64,000 nucleotides of DNA from Melastoma dodecandrum (taxonomy: Eukaryota > Streptophyta > Magnoliopsida > Myrtales > Melastomataceae): NCBI GenBank assembly GCA_029817715.1, contig JARUPY010000089.1:558001-622000 (forward strand), given 5' to 3'. Position numbers and translations under genes: made by a program. The notes beneath the pieces were generated by a model that worked only from the letters and a program-made list of their open reading frames with translations, searched no databases and was not told the DNA's origin. Positions 24,870 through 34,446 of the stretch are shown here, piece after piece (positions within the stretch are counted from its first letter, which is position 1; each line of letters starts with the position of its first letter).

Positions 24870-25439
24870 TCATGGCAATCCACCGTAACGGCCTCCGTTG
24901 TAAGCTTCAAATCTGCCACGACTAGGGTATTCCCTAAACCTGCCGCCATTGCCTGGATATCCTCCATATCTGACTCCATCAACAGGTCGCCCTTCGTAAC
25001 CTCTCCCTCCACCGGGATATCCATTATACCCACCACGACCATAGACCCCGTATCTGCCGCCGCCGCCGGGATATCCACCATACCCACCACGACCATATGC
25101 CCCGTATCCGCCGCCTCGGGGATATCCACCATACCCACCACCATATCCGCTGCCAGTAGGGACCGGACCATATGACATTGGGCCGCCGTAGTCATTTTCA
25201 GATACCTTGGTACTTACCTCCTCTGGAAGTGGAAAGCACGTATACCAATTATCAGCAGCAACAACATTATTACTATGGAAAAGCCCAAAATTATATATAA
25301 AGAAAAAAAAGAACGTTTGCTTATGGTAATGCGGATCATGTGACGTACCTTCTTTGGTAGCCGGAGTAGCGGTGTCGGCTGCCATCGTCTCCAAAGAAAC
25401 AAGGAAGAGCACGACGAGGATGAGCACCCTCGATCTCAT
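24870..25439 (-). CDS. Glycine-rich secreted protein, GRP2 (copy 1)
   Basis: Predicted apoplastic structural or signalling protein. Exons on the minus strand are 25439-25349 and 25222-24870; the phase-1 join gives 147 residues. The signal peptide is MRSRVLILVVLFLVSLETMAA. The mature part starts EEEVSTKVSENDYGGP, followed by GGY, RGGYGGYPGGGG and GRF repeats rich in Tyr. It ends abruptly at YGGLP. The Cys-rich tail of the family is missing from this frame, but the shifted frame just downstream keeps NGHEQC and VCGAEA, a likely remnant. Reading through the intron also stays open, so the splice choice rests on GT-AG and on agreement with GRP1 and GRP3. Paralogue of the next gene; near-identical copy at 46499-47068. 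Confidence 0.85.
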   Translation of the reverse strand: MRSRVLILVVLFLVSLETMAADTATPATKEGTSHDPHYHKQTFFFFFIYNFGLFHSNNVVAADNWYTCFPLPEEVSTKVSENDYGGPMSYGPVPTGSGYGGGYGGYPRGGGYGAYGRGGYGGYPGGGGRYGVYGRGGYNGYPGGGRGYEGRPVDGVRYGGYPGNGGRFREYPSRGRFEAYNGGRYGGLP

Positions 25440-25511
25440 TCTTTTCTTCGACGCTTGTAGATGGACTATATATGTCTTGGTGGATGAAGAAATGTGAGCT
25501 CATTTCGAGGT

Positions 25512-25519
25512 TATTTATA
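25512..25519 (-). promoter_or_regulatory. TATA box of GRP2 copy 1
   Basis: TATAAATA on the minus strand, 73 bases before the ATG at 25439. Confidence 0.7.
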
Positions 25520-27644
25520 GGTCCTTAAAAGGGAGATGTTCTACACTGTTTTTTAATTATTATTTTTTTTATCTAAACCATTGACTCGATCGGAAACAGG
25601 GGGGATAAAGAGGTCTTCGTGAGAATAATTCAAATAATAGAACCAAAATAATTCTTCGTCGGTTCATTATCGAGAGACGAAAGCGTCCATTTTCTGTCAA
25701 TCTCGCTGGCGTTCCCCCACCTGCAGGGGTTATGTAAATATCACACGATTCCTGACAAATGGGGTTGGGACTGAGTAAACAAAGATTGACTCAAAGTCAT
25801 GCAGTGCAGACAAAAAGGCAGCCGCGGATTCACTTGGAATGATTCCAACCCCATCGGCACACGCCGGGATGAACCGCGAATTGCTCCCAAATTATTGTAT
25901 CAAACCTTGTCATCGATCGATGTAACAAAAATTAATGTAAATCATGAACCCAATAACCAACTCTTTTTGACAAAATTAATTCAATCGATACGATTATTCC
26001 ACATTTTTATAAGGACGCCGTAAATCGGGGCTGAAAGTGATGGTTAATTTAAAAAAGGCGAGTCCACCGGAAGACTTGAAGAAAACTTTTTTTGAAGTCG
26101 TCCTGACAATAACCCGTTGTTTCTTTTTTAGGTTTGATGTTTTTTACATATATATTTTTAAGTGTAACGTAATGAATAGTCGATTCGTTTAAATTTTTCT
26201 TTACTAAACGCCCACTGATTTTTCCCCACACAAAATTTAAACAAAAATCTCAAGGTTATGGTTAATTTGGCGTGGAATAACAATTTGGTTAGGTTTTGTG
26301 GCTAAGTAGATGAAGAATTGAATGAAGTTGGTGGTTTAGAAGCCGGTGACATCGTTCCAAGGGGTCGTGACATATTCAATGAACAGATGTGTGACATTTT
26401 GAGTGTCACGAATGAAATTATAATTATAATAATATTAAGTAAAGGTATATTAAGGTACGGATTTTTTTTCTTTAAAACAGAAGGGAAAAAAAAAGAGAAA
26501 CAAGAATGATATTGTTTACACTTTATACCGGGTAATTTTGGGACGTCGATTGTAATTTGAGTACAGCGACGAATATAATAGTTAAGTCGATTTAAGGAAA
26601 ATCTAATTTGCCAATTAAATCAACGGCAATGGCAAAATCTATTTAGTCGATGAAGGATTTTGCATCTAACCCAGTCGATATAGGAGAAAATTTAATCTAG
26701 TTTGAACTAGACATATTAGTCTATTGAGACTATGGTCTTAAAGATAAGATTTTACAGGAGAATATCATAATGAAATGAAGGAGCAAAAATTGAATAATCG
26801 TCGTTTAACATTCTCTATAAATAGAAGGAAATATTAGAAAATTAAGAGACACATCAACAATAACTTATGTCAGACACTTTATCTTTATCTAAGTTTTAAA
26901 GTAGAATATCTATACAATATTTAGGAATCTTAACAAGCATTCAAAGGCGCCTGAAGGGCTATGTTCTTATACTTTATTTCCAGAAATGGAAGTAAATGTT
27001 TTTTGTTCTTATGTTCAAGTACTTCAATTTACCATTTATTTAAAAGTTTTGGCGACCATTTTACTTTACATTCACTATATTCTTCGTCGAATATCGCGAC
27101 GTATTGATCTACCCGCAAAGATAGTTGTATAAATTGTATCATAAGGGTACATGCTAATATTATTAGATTGAGACAACACCTTGTGAAAGCAAGGATCCTC
27201 CTGCAGAGACGATCGATCACATCAGAGACGTGTAATGCGAATGTCTTTCGACTTCTAATCGTGTTATAAATTTATTCACGTTACTCGAGCTTTTCAAAGT
27301 AGGTCCTTTTTATTATTTTATGGTGTTAGATCGTTTCTTGGATTTTATCTACTACAAAATAATACGTGCATATATTTCATTACTAAACTTTTTCTTTTTA
27401 TGTTTTTATCCGGCAGCAGCAACCCGGGAATTTGCTATTCGGACAATAACCCAAACATAGGAATATCATCGATCTTTATTTATTCGGGTGATCCTGTAAG
27501 GACCATATTACACACGTTCATAATAGTAGCATGCCACGTACTTAGAATGTTACATATGTGCTTGCACCACAAACCAGCAAACCAAAATTATTTATGTGCA
27601 TTGAATCTGCACCATAACATGTGTTCGCCCGAGTTTCCGCTCCT
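25520..27644. other. GRP2-GRP3 spacer
   Basis: AT-rich, with no recognisable gene. Nearly the whole stretch is repeated at about 47150-49263 with few changes, apart from a small rearranged patch near 25550-25690. A remnant of the Cys-rich tail of GRP3 (GLLVCGASTYV in the shifted frame) lies at about 27542-27600. Confidence 0.5.
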
Positions 27645-28197
27645 TCATGGGAATCCACCGTACCTTCCGAATCCCCCACGACCACGGTATTCCCCAAACC
27701 TAACACCATTGCCGGGATATCCTCCGTATCCACCATGCTCATCTCCACCGCTGCCCGGCCGCCCTCCATAACCTTCCCCACCGCCGGGGTATCCATCGTA
27801 TCCACCACCCCTGTACCCACCATATCCCCCATATCCTCCACCACCGCGGCCATATCCCCCATATCTGCCGTAGCCACCTCCACCACTGCTGGGGTATCCA
27901 CCGTAGGTCATAACTGGATCGCCGTTGTCATTTTTATATGCTTTGGTATGTACGTTTTCTGGAAGTTGAACGCACGTCCAACAATTATCAGTAGCAATAA
28001 CATTATTAACTATGGTAAAGCACAAAATGATGAAAAATTGTACATAAAAGAAATAAAAGGTCGCCATGGCATGTGAGCATATTATGTGTACCATCATCAG
28101 TAGCCCGAGAAGCGGTCTCAGCCGCCATCGCCTCCAGAGAGAGGAGAAGAAGAGAGGCCGCCAACAGACCGACGATGGAGAGCACCCTTGGCCTCAT
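27645..28197 (-). CDS. Glycine-rich secreted protein, GRP3 (copy 1)
   Basis: Exons on the minus strand are 28197-28092 and 27958-27645; the phase-1 join gives 139 residues. The start is the ATG at 28197 (MRPRVLSIVGLLAASLLLL), with a clear signal peptide ending near EAMAAE. The mature N-terminus is ENVHTKAYKNDNGDPV, then Tyr/Gly repeats (GGYGRGGGGYGGYGG, YDGYPGGG) and the end YGGFP. As in GRP2 the Cys-rich tail is out of frame downstream. Gene structure, intron phase and end point match GRP2, so the two arose by tandem duplication. The copy at 49264-49816 encodes the same protein by eye, with differences only in the intron and at one silent site. Confidence 0.85.
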
Positions 28198-28273
28198 TCT
28201 CTTCTCCAATGCTTGTAGAAGATTATCCCGCCCTTACTACGTTTGATGCAGAAATGTGAGCTCATTTTGAGCT

Positions 28274-28281
28274 TATTTATA
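28274..28281 (-). promoter_or_regulatory. TATA box of GRP3 copy 1
   Basis: TATAAATA on the minus strand, 77 bases before the ATG at 28197. Confidence 0.7.
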
Positions 28282-29014
28282 GACCGTGGCCAGATAAGAT
28301 TTTTCATTAGTGATCACTTGATGCTCCAGATAAATCTACGTACATTCCTAATAAAATTGAAATTTCGGTATTGTTTTGCCTCTAAAGGTGAAAACCACCT
28401 TCAAGAAAAGCAATTTTGTCTGGAATAGTTGACAGTTGACTTCGTCGTGCGAGAAGGGGTGGAGGGGAAAGCGACTTTGTTCGGGCTTTTTATTTGGGCC
28501 TAAAGGAAAAGGTGATATTGGGCCCTCTCGTGTCGGTTCCATTGTCTAAAGTTCCTGTACTGAAATTGATTTAACTTATTTATTATAGATATGTTTGGCT
28601 CTTGGACAAATAAAGAAAATGAGTGAGCGTAATTGGTGCGGGACAAAAAGTCCGGTAGATATTTGTTCACGTAGAAGTAATCCGGATGAGTATCGAGTCA
28701 TCCATACGAGCTTAGTCATTAAGCGACTTGACGACACTTGAAACCATACGAAACAACTGTTTTCGTACGGGCACACCGGACGACGAAGGAAGGAATCGAG
28801 CGAATGGAATCCGCGGTAGTGAGCGATACCTTACACAGGGCTTAAGTCCATTTATAGGCCCATACTTGTTTCAAAGAGTCTCCCACAAAAGCTCCCATCC
28901 ATAAAAACCCACGGAACCCTCCCCAGAGAGCAAAGCGACTCAACCTTCTCACCTAAAAGAGTAGTACAAGATAGCGAGGTGGTTCAAGGACTCGCTGAGA
29001 TCTTTCCCACAGGG

Positions 29015-29194
29015 ATGGAACCGATCGTCATCGCCCTCATGACTGTGTGCGCGACAGTCATTGCCATCACTGCCATCGTGAAGTTTTCCAAGATCTGTGT
29101 AGAAGTGGATGAAGTGGAAACTGGGGAAAACCGATACACCCGTGTCCGGGTCAACCTCGCGGACGCCGCCGCCCCCGCCGCTGCTTCCAGGTAG
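29015..29194 (+). CDS. Small single-span membrane peptide, copy 1 (shortened)
   Basis: I do not recognise the family. From the ATG at 29015 it encodes 59 residues: a hydrophobic segment (PIVIALMTVCATVIAITAIV) followed by an acidic patch CVEVDEVETGE and a basic YTRVRV. The copy at 50654-50905 keeps this plan but continues for 24 more residues. Here a TAG at 29192-29194 stops it, although the same frame beyond still encodes a WPRVKPQRPDEWGFYA-like end matching the longer copy. It is transcribed, if at all, away from GRP3, with a conserved C-rich leader upstream. It could be a real micropeptide, a first exon (AG|GTAGGT at the stop is a good donor), or a relic. Confidence 0.4.
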   Translation: MEPIVIALMTVCATVIAITAIVKFSKICVEVDEVETGENRYTRVRVNLADAAAPAAASR

Positions 29195-29311
29195 GTGGTT
29201 TACTGGCCTCGTGTCAAACCCCAGCGTCCCGACGAATGGGGTTTTTATGCTTGAGTGGTATCGGACTTCTGCCTTGTAGAGTGCTGGTGAAGTAATTATG
29301 ATCTTCTTCAA

Positions 29312-30824
29312 ATTTTTAATGTCATCTGGGATAAAGCGAGAAACGCCTTTAAACTTGTTGTTTACGACTTTTTTCTGGCACCGCGCTGCCGAGATCAGCT
29401 ACGATGTCGATAGTTAGCATTTCCTTTTCCCCCTTTGGGCTGGTGGAGGGATGTGTTTATATATTAGTGGATTGGTTGTATAATCGGATCTCACCCGGCG
29501 TGCGGCAAGGCCTGCAGAGGGCCACGCCACAGACGAGGCACCTCGGATTGAGATCTGGTCCGTCAGGGGGGTCAACTGTGTTGAGTATTTTGAAGAAAAG
29601 TAACTCAAATCATACATATGAGTATTTCAATCGTCAATCTGTTTCACCGTCAATAATTATGTGTGTACTTGGCATTATCATGAGCTAAAGTTGATATGGA
29701 GTTACGCTTACATTGGATTGTAATGCTTTCCAACCTTATCGTGTGCGAAAACCTTATCCTCCTATACTTCATATATCTCAGCTTGTTTTCCCGATCCAGA
29801 CAGAGTGACTTTTACAGCCTGTGCTGCCGATATCTCGTTGCCTAGATATACCGATTGTTGACTTCCCTCCACGTGGTAGTGCCATGCTCCTTGGATTGAG
29901 ATCTCGTCTGTCGTTGAGGCCATGACCTGATTGACAGAGTTTGAAATGCTGAAATGGTTTCTTGACTTAGTGCAACAAATGAATTTTGGTATGCTTAGAT
30001 AAACATGAACCCTTGGCGCATGTTGTAATCTAAGCTTGTTTCGATGCACAACACGGCTCTTACGACACGTTGCTACCGGGATCTGCTATGGCATATGAAT
30101 ATTTTAACATTTCTTTCCCTTTCCGATGGAGGGTTGTCGCATGGTGAGGTGGAGCCTAAGAAGGGCCACGGACGAGGCTGCCTGCCTTGGGTTTGAGATC
30201 TGGTCCAACCAGGTCGTATTCTTGCCTTTTCAAATAGAGAGGTTAACTACAAAAGCCCTTTTCAAATGTTCAGAAACTTAGGAATGCGGGAAGATCGGAA
30301 ACATGGTTGGTAGTAGGGTTGGGAAGGGTGGTAATTGTTTACAGAGGCGTTGGGCCAACTCCAAACCGATAGAGATTGGAGATAGCAAGTGGAGTGTATT
30401 AATTGTCGTAGTAGCCAATGACATTTGTGACCTGGTCACTGTCGGAACCTTATTTGTATTTCCGTTGAGTCTGGCCTAACTCGATACTCAATTATAAAGC
30501 ATATGCCATAAAATCAATATTAAATGTTTTCTTTCTTTATTATTATTTTTTTACAATCCTAAGGCTCTTTGGATCAAGATAATAATTTGAAACAAAGAGA
30601 GAAATTACGCTTCCAACGTTCTCGTCCCCATTTTCCATATATTTATGGGTTCTGATTGGGGTAAGGGGAATGAATGGGAAATTGTTTAGTGGAAAAAATG
30701 AATGGTGAACAACAATCTTTATTATTATTATTATTATTATAAAGCTAATTCGAAGGGACGTATGGGATTTTGAAATCCAAAAGATAATACCCATTAAAAT
30801 AATAGGTCTAGCCTTTATCCTTAT
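29312..30824. other. Spacer in copy 1
   Basis: No gene recognised. Blocks match copy 2 at about 50950-51290 and 52560-53420. A stretch at about 29650-29930 is specific to copy 1, while copy 2 has an unrelated 1.26 kb stretch at the equivalent place. An ATT run lies at about 30720-30740. Confidence 0.45.
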
Positions 30825-31698
30825 TAGGGGTGAGCATGGATTTCGGGTAAAACCGGGAATCTGTCGGAACCGGTACCATAAGGTCGGTGTCAGTACAGGT
30901 TCTCGAATAGATCGGGTAGGTTCTAGGTTCTAAATTTTATAAAACCGGCGGTACCAAGTACGGTTCTAGGTTCTCCTCTCGGAACCAACCTAGAGAACTT
31001 GGAACCTAACCTAAATTTTACCCAACCCAACCCAACCCAATAACCTACCATAAATCTTACCCAACCCAATAACCAAACTTAAACTTTACCCTACCCCAAA
31101 CAATTGTTCCAGTTCCTTACATTTCTGTTCCCAGTCTCTCCCCCCTTTTCACAACAACGTCTTCATTAAACGGTTCCAGGGGTTACGGTTTTCTACGGTA
31201 AGTCAGCTCATAATCTGCTTTTTCCCTTCTTCCCCGCCTTGCCTTGTCAAGTTTTATTTACAATTCTTTTTGGGTTATGATTTTTTGGAGGATTTTAAGG
31301 ATGGGTTAGGTTGATTGAGCCGTGGGTGATGGAATATTTTCTTAAAAGTTCTTTTTGTCTGAACATCGCCGGTCAGGGGGTGATTATGTGGGGTTTGGAT
31401 TTTGATTTTGATGTAATTTGAGGCATTGGTGCTCTAGATTATCTGTTTGGGTGTCTTAATCCGAATCGAAACACGAACTGCTCATAGAGCGACGCCGTTG
31501 ACCGAACCAGAATTGAAACTCAGAGGGCGACGCCGCTAACGGAACCGAAACAAAACCGGAACCTATACTAGAACTGGTAGGGTAGATTCTTGGGTGGGTC
31601 TTTGATTAATCCGATAGGTTCTAGGTTCTAAAAATTACGAACCGGACATTATAGGGTAGGTTTCAGGTTCAGGTTAACCTGGAACCTGCTCACCCCTA
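30825..31698. mobile_element. Non-autonomous hAT-type element, 874 bp
   Basis: Starts TAGGGGTGAGCA and ends TGCTCACCCCTA, a 12-base perfect inverted repeat of the plant hAT type. Flanking octamers are ATCCTTAT and ATCCTCAC, which agree at 6 of 8 positions as an aged 8-bp target duplication. The interior has subterminal GGTTCTAGGTTCT and CCCAACCCAA repeats and no transposase. Copy 2 of the duplication lacks it (about 53420). Confidence 0.85.
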
Positions 31699-31922
31699 AT
31701 CCTCACCCCGTAGATAGTCACTAAAATAAATTCTTTTATTGATCCTTTTTCTACGGGACTCGTCGGAGCACGAAATATTAAAATATTTTTCTTTCTTATG
31801 TAATGAAAGGGCAATGGCACATCATTTAATCGATATTTCAGTCTCATCCCCACGTGAACATGTCAGGGTGAGTAAAAAGTGACGCAATGGAACTTCCATT
31901 TTAGTAACAGGTAAAAGATTTA

Positions 31923-32740
31923 GGCCAAATTATCAAAAATATCATGAACTTTGGTTCGTTTTTCCGATTTACTCAAAACTTTGAATAATATCATCAGCTA
32001 GCCTAACGTTTGTCCGTTATCTCATTGACCTCCGTCCACCTGACCCTTTGACGGCAACCGACGTGTCCACTGACACCGTCAGTCCTCCATTTTCGTCTGA
32101 CGTTTGCTGAGATGGCAAGCAACAACTACCCATTCCCCCTTTCTACTATCTCTTCCCTCTGTTCTGCTCCAATGGCGACCGCCGCCTCACCAACACTCTC
32201 CTTATCCCTCCTCCGTAAGACCAAAACGGCGAAGACCCAAACCCCTGCCTTCCCACGCTACCACGTCTCCTTACTCTCCCGTGGCCTCTCTACGGCCTGT
32301 CGAAAACTCTCTACCGTCAAAGCCACAACGGTTGCCTACAACAAGCCCTTACCCTCTTCTTCCTCGACTGCGACGTCGTTTTCGGAGGATGGGACGAATT
32401 GGGTGCCGGTGGTGCCGCTTTGGGCCAATTTTGATGCACCTCTGAATTAGGGTTCGATTTGGGGGTGATTTTGGGGAAATCTGATTTTAGGGATTTTGAG
32501 ACTTGACGTGGCTCGTGTGGCTCTACGTGCGTACCAAGTCATCGCCATCTCAGCAAACGTCAGATGAAAACGGAGGACTGACAGCGTCAGCAGACACGTC
32601 GGTTGCCGTCAAATGATCGGGTGGACGGAGGTCAGATTTGAGATAACGGACAAACGTTAAGCTAACTAATGATATTATTCAAAGTTCTGGGTAAATCGAA
32701 AAAACGAGACAAAGTTCATAATATTTTTGATAATTTGGCC
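31923..32740. mobile_element. Mutator-like element with long TIRs and captured sequence, 818 bp
   Basis: Inverted repeats of about 195 bases at 31923-32116 and 32544-32740 begin GGCCAAATTATCAAAAATAT. A perfect 9-bp target duplication AAAGATTTA flanks it (31914-31922 and 32741-32749). Long TIRs and a 9-bp duplication are the Mutator signature. Copy 2 has a single AAAGATTT-like site near 53613 without the element, so insertion followed the segmental duplication. No transposase is present; the 427-base interior is coding-like, which suggests a Pack-MULE. Confidence 0.93.
32112..32450 (+). CDS. Captured ORF inside the Mutator-like element, plastid-transit-like N-terminus
   Basis: Open frame of 112 codons whose first ATG (32112) lies in the last bases of the left TIR; a second ATG at 32172 (MATAASPTLSLSLLRK) may be the original start. 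The segment is rich in Ser, Thr and Lys/Arg and poor in acids, as in chloroplast transit peptides. It ends DGTNWVPVVPLW before diverging to a stop. WVPVVPL recalls the start of a Rieske-type chloroplast protein (PSB33-like), but this is a weak memory match. Likely a gene fragment picked up by the element; whether it is transcribed is unknown. Confidence 0.45.
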   Translation: MASNNYPFPLSTISSLCSAPMATAASPTLSLSLLRKTKTAKTQTPAFPRYHVSLLSRGLSTACRKLSTVKATTVAYNKPLPSSSSTATSFSEDGTNWVPVVPLWANFDAPLN

Positions 32741-32749
32741 AAAGATTTA

Positions 32750-33596
32750 AGTGTAAAATTTTGAATTGTAATCAAAGCAAATAATATAAAAGGGCATTTA
32801 AAGCAAGGGAAGCTGGTCAAAGTAGAGGGATTGAACAAACACCTACTCTCTAGTTTAAGGAAAGCCCATCTGGCAGTCAGTGTTGGGTTCTCCGGGTTAT
32901 CTTATCTGTCTCCCTGTCCAATAGGGTGGCCATCCTTTTTCCTGTATTGTCGTCTTGTAGACGTGAATGCCGCCCCCAAAAAAAATTTAAAAAAAAATTA
33001 GAAATCGTGAGAGTTTATTAAAAAAAAGGAAATGAGATTAAATTTCTGATCTGTAGTTTGGACCTCGACAGGGGATGACTTCACTTCACCGATGTCCTGG
33101 AACACTTCTACAAACCCAGGGCAGGCCCATGAACTCCAACTCATGTCCGAAACAGCATTAAGAAGCAGAACATATAATCTGACATTATCAATTTTATATA
33201 TTTTTTATGCACGTTAAGCGTTAAGTTCGAAAAGTTAATTACCCAGACCAAATATGCATATATTTTTTTTTTTTGGACATTTTTACGTAGGTGTAAAACA
33301 CGTGGGAGGAGATTGATACATGCATGCATCTTCTTTATTTTACATAACACAAAGGAAGAGCCTTGAAAGGATTTTAGGACTACGGGATTCATATTTATCA
33401 GCTAAACCGTCGGGACTAATTTTAGCTTTTATTAGCTTAACATAGAAATGTAGAGGTTTAGATTGTGATCCCCTATGATTTTCATAAACAGAGTCCCGGT
33501 TTTGTCTCGAACGGCCTCCGATGCCACTCTTCGGTAGCACACTTTCCCTACTATGGCTACCTCAGCGCCGCGGATTGCCTCCTTCGCCTCCTCTGT
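32750..33596. other. Spacer in copy 1 before the truncated GRP gene
   Basis: Matches 53625-53875 and 54475-55038 of copy 2, without the long-TIR element found there. No gene recognised. Confidence 0.45.
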
Positions 33597-34118
33597 TTAT
33601 GGTGGTGATCCAGACGGGTCTCCGGAGCTTGCACCTCCAGCACGTTCAACTTCCTTAACACCGCCCCCGCCACCACCCCATCCACCACCATGTCCTCCGC
33701 CTCCTCCACCCCAGCCACCTCCTCTGCCGCCGCCTCCTCCGCCCCAGCTACCACCACCTCCTCCATAGTGATTAACTTCGTCCATGCCGCCACCACCGCC
33801 GCCCCAGCCTCCGCCTCGTCCTCCTCCTCCCCCGCCTCCGCCTCCTCCATAGTGATTAACCTCATCCACGCCGCCCCAGCCTCCGCCACGTCCGCCTCCA
33901 CCCCAGCCACCGCCATGATAATATGGCTCGTACAGGCTTGTAGCTTCGTTGAGCATGAAAACTGCTTCATTCGGCGCCATTGAAAACAGTACCAGTCATG
34001 ATTTCGTCCAATTATATATCAAATATAACTTACGTACTAGAAACGAGATCCTACCATTTTCTCCGCAGCACCTGCACCCATAGTAACCACAGCATTTCCT
34101 GTAACAGCCGCCGCCGCC
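33597..34118 (-). pseudogene. Truncated glycine-rich protein gene, GRP4 (copy 1)
   Basis: Partner of the intact gene at 55039-55864. Exon 3 (33978-33597) still encodes the long GGGWGGGG repeat with DEVNHYG units. Exon 2 is cut after 34118, leaving only its 3' part (CCGYYGCRCC, 34118-34055). Exon 1 with the signal peptide and the promoter are gone, replaced by repeat B. The exon-3 acceptor, CAG in the intact copy (TTTTCAG then TGGCG), reads CAA here. This removes the splice site and at the same time makes an ATG in frame with the Gly-rich exon. Exon 3 is also shorter than in the intact copy, with repeat units lost. Confidence 0.85.
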
Positions 34119-34446
34119 CCACTGTTCCAGTCCCTACAACCGTAAGTCCTCGGGGAGTTTGGGATGGTATTTTACCAACTTCTTGCCATAAACGGGGAAA
34201 TTATTAAACTCAGCTGCCCCTGCCATGAATTTTCAAAATCGGGGAGAGGAGGCACGGAAGAACAAACATCAATGTTTCTCCTGCTGTGTTATTACGAGTA
34301 CGAATATTAGAAGAAAATTGCAAGTTAGACTTTTTACAGAGAATTGTACCCAGTAAATATCCCCGCGCACATATCGAAAGCCGAGTTTCTAGAAGTTTAT
34401 CTGCCGTCCAAACAGTTATCTCGAGGGATGAAAGGCATGTGCATCT
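34119..34446. repeat. Dispersed repeat B, left part (up to the Copia insertion)
   Basis: Matches 17818-18137. It continues at 37710-38005, matching 18138-18432, on the other side of the Copia element. Joining the two parts and removing one CATCT restores an uninterrupted copy of repeat A. Confidence 0.85.

Larger units (their letters stand above)
22959..34118 (+). repeat. Segmental duplication, copy 1
   Basis: Matches 44331-55618 in the same orientation, with an offset of about 21.4-21.6 kb that shifts at indels. It starts in the 5' leader of GRP1 (GGCTTCTCCTTAC) and ends inside exon 2 of the last GRP gene at a run of CCG. It contains two GRP genes, a small membrane ORF and part of a third GRP gene. 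Identity is near-complete over 23.9-28.7 kb and clearly lower after about 28.75 kb. Confidence 0.93.

Noticed and set aside
24729..25175. Long plus-strand open frame antisense to GRP2 (and its copy at 46358-46804)
   Set aside because: Gly-rich repeats read backwards give stop-free Thr/Ile/Pro-rich frames. No start context, domain or intron structure supports it, and the minus-strand GRP explains the region.
33597..33980. CRISPR-like or satellite interpretation of the regular GGW/CCA repeats in the GRP genes
   Set aside because: The repeats are in-frame codon repeats of a plant Gly-rich protein with exon structure; there are no spacers, and CRISPR is not expected in a plant nucleus.
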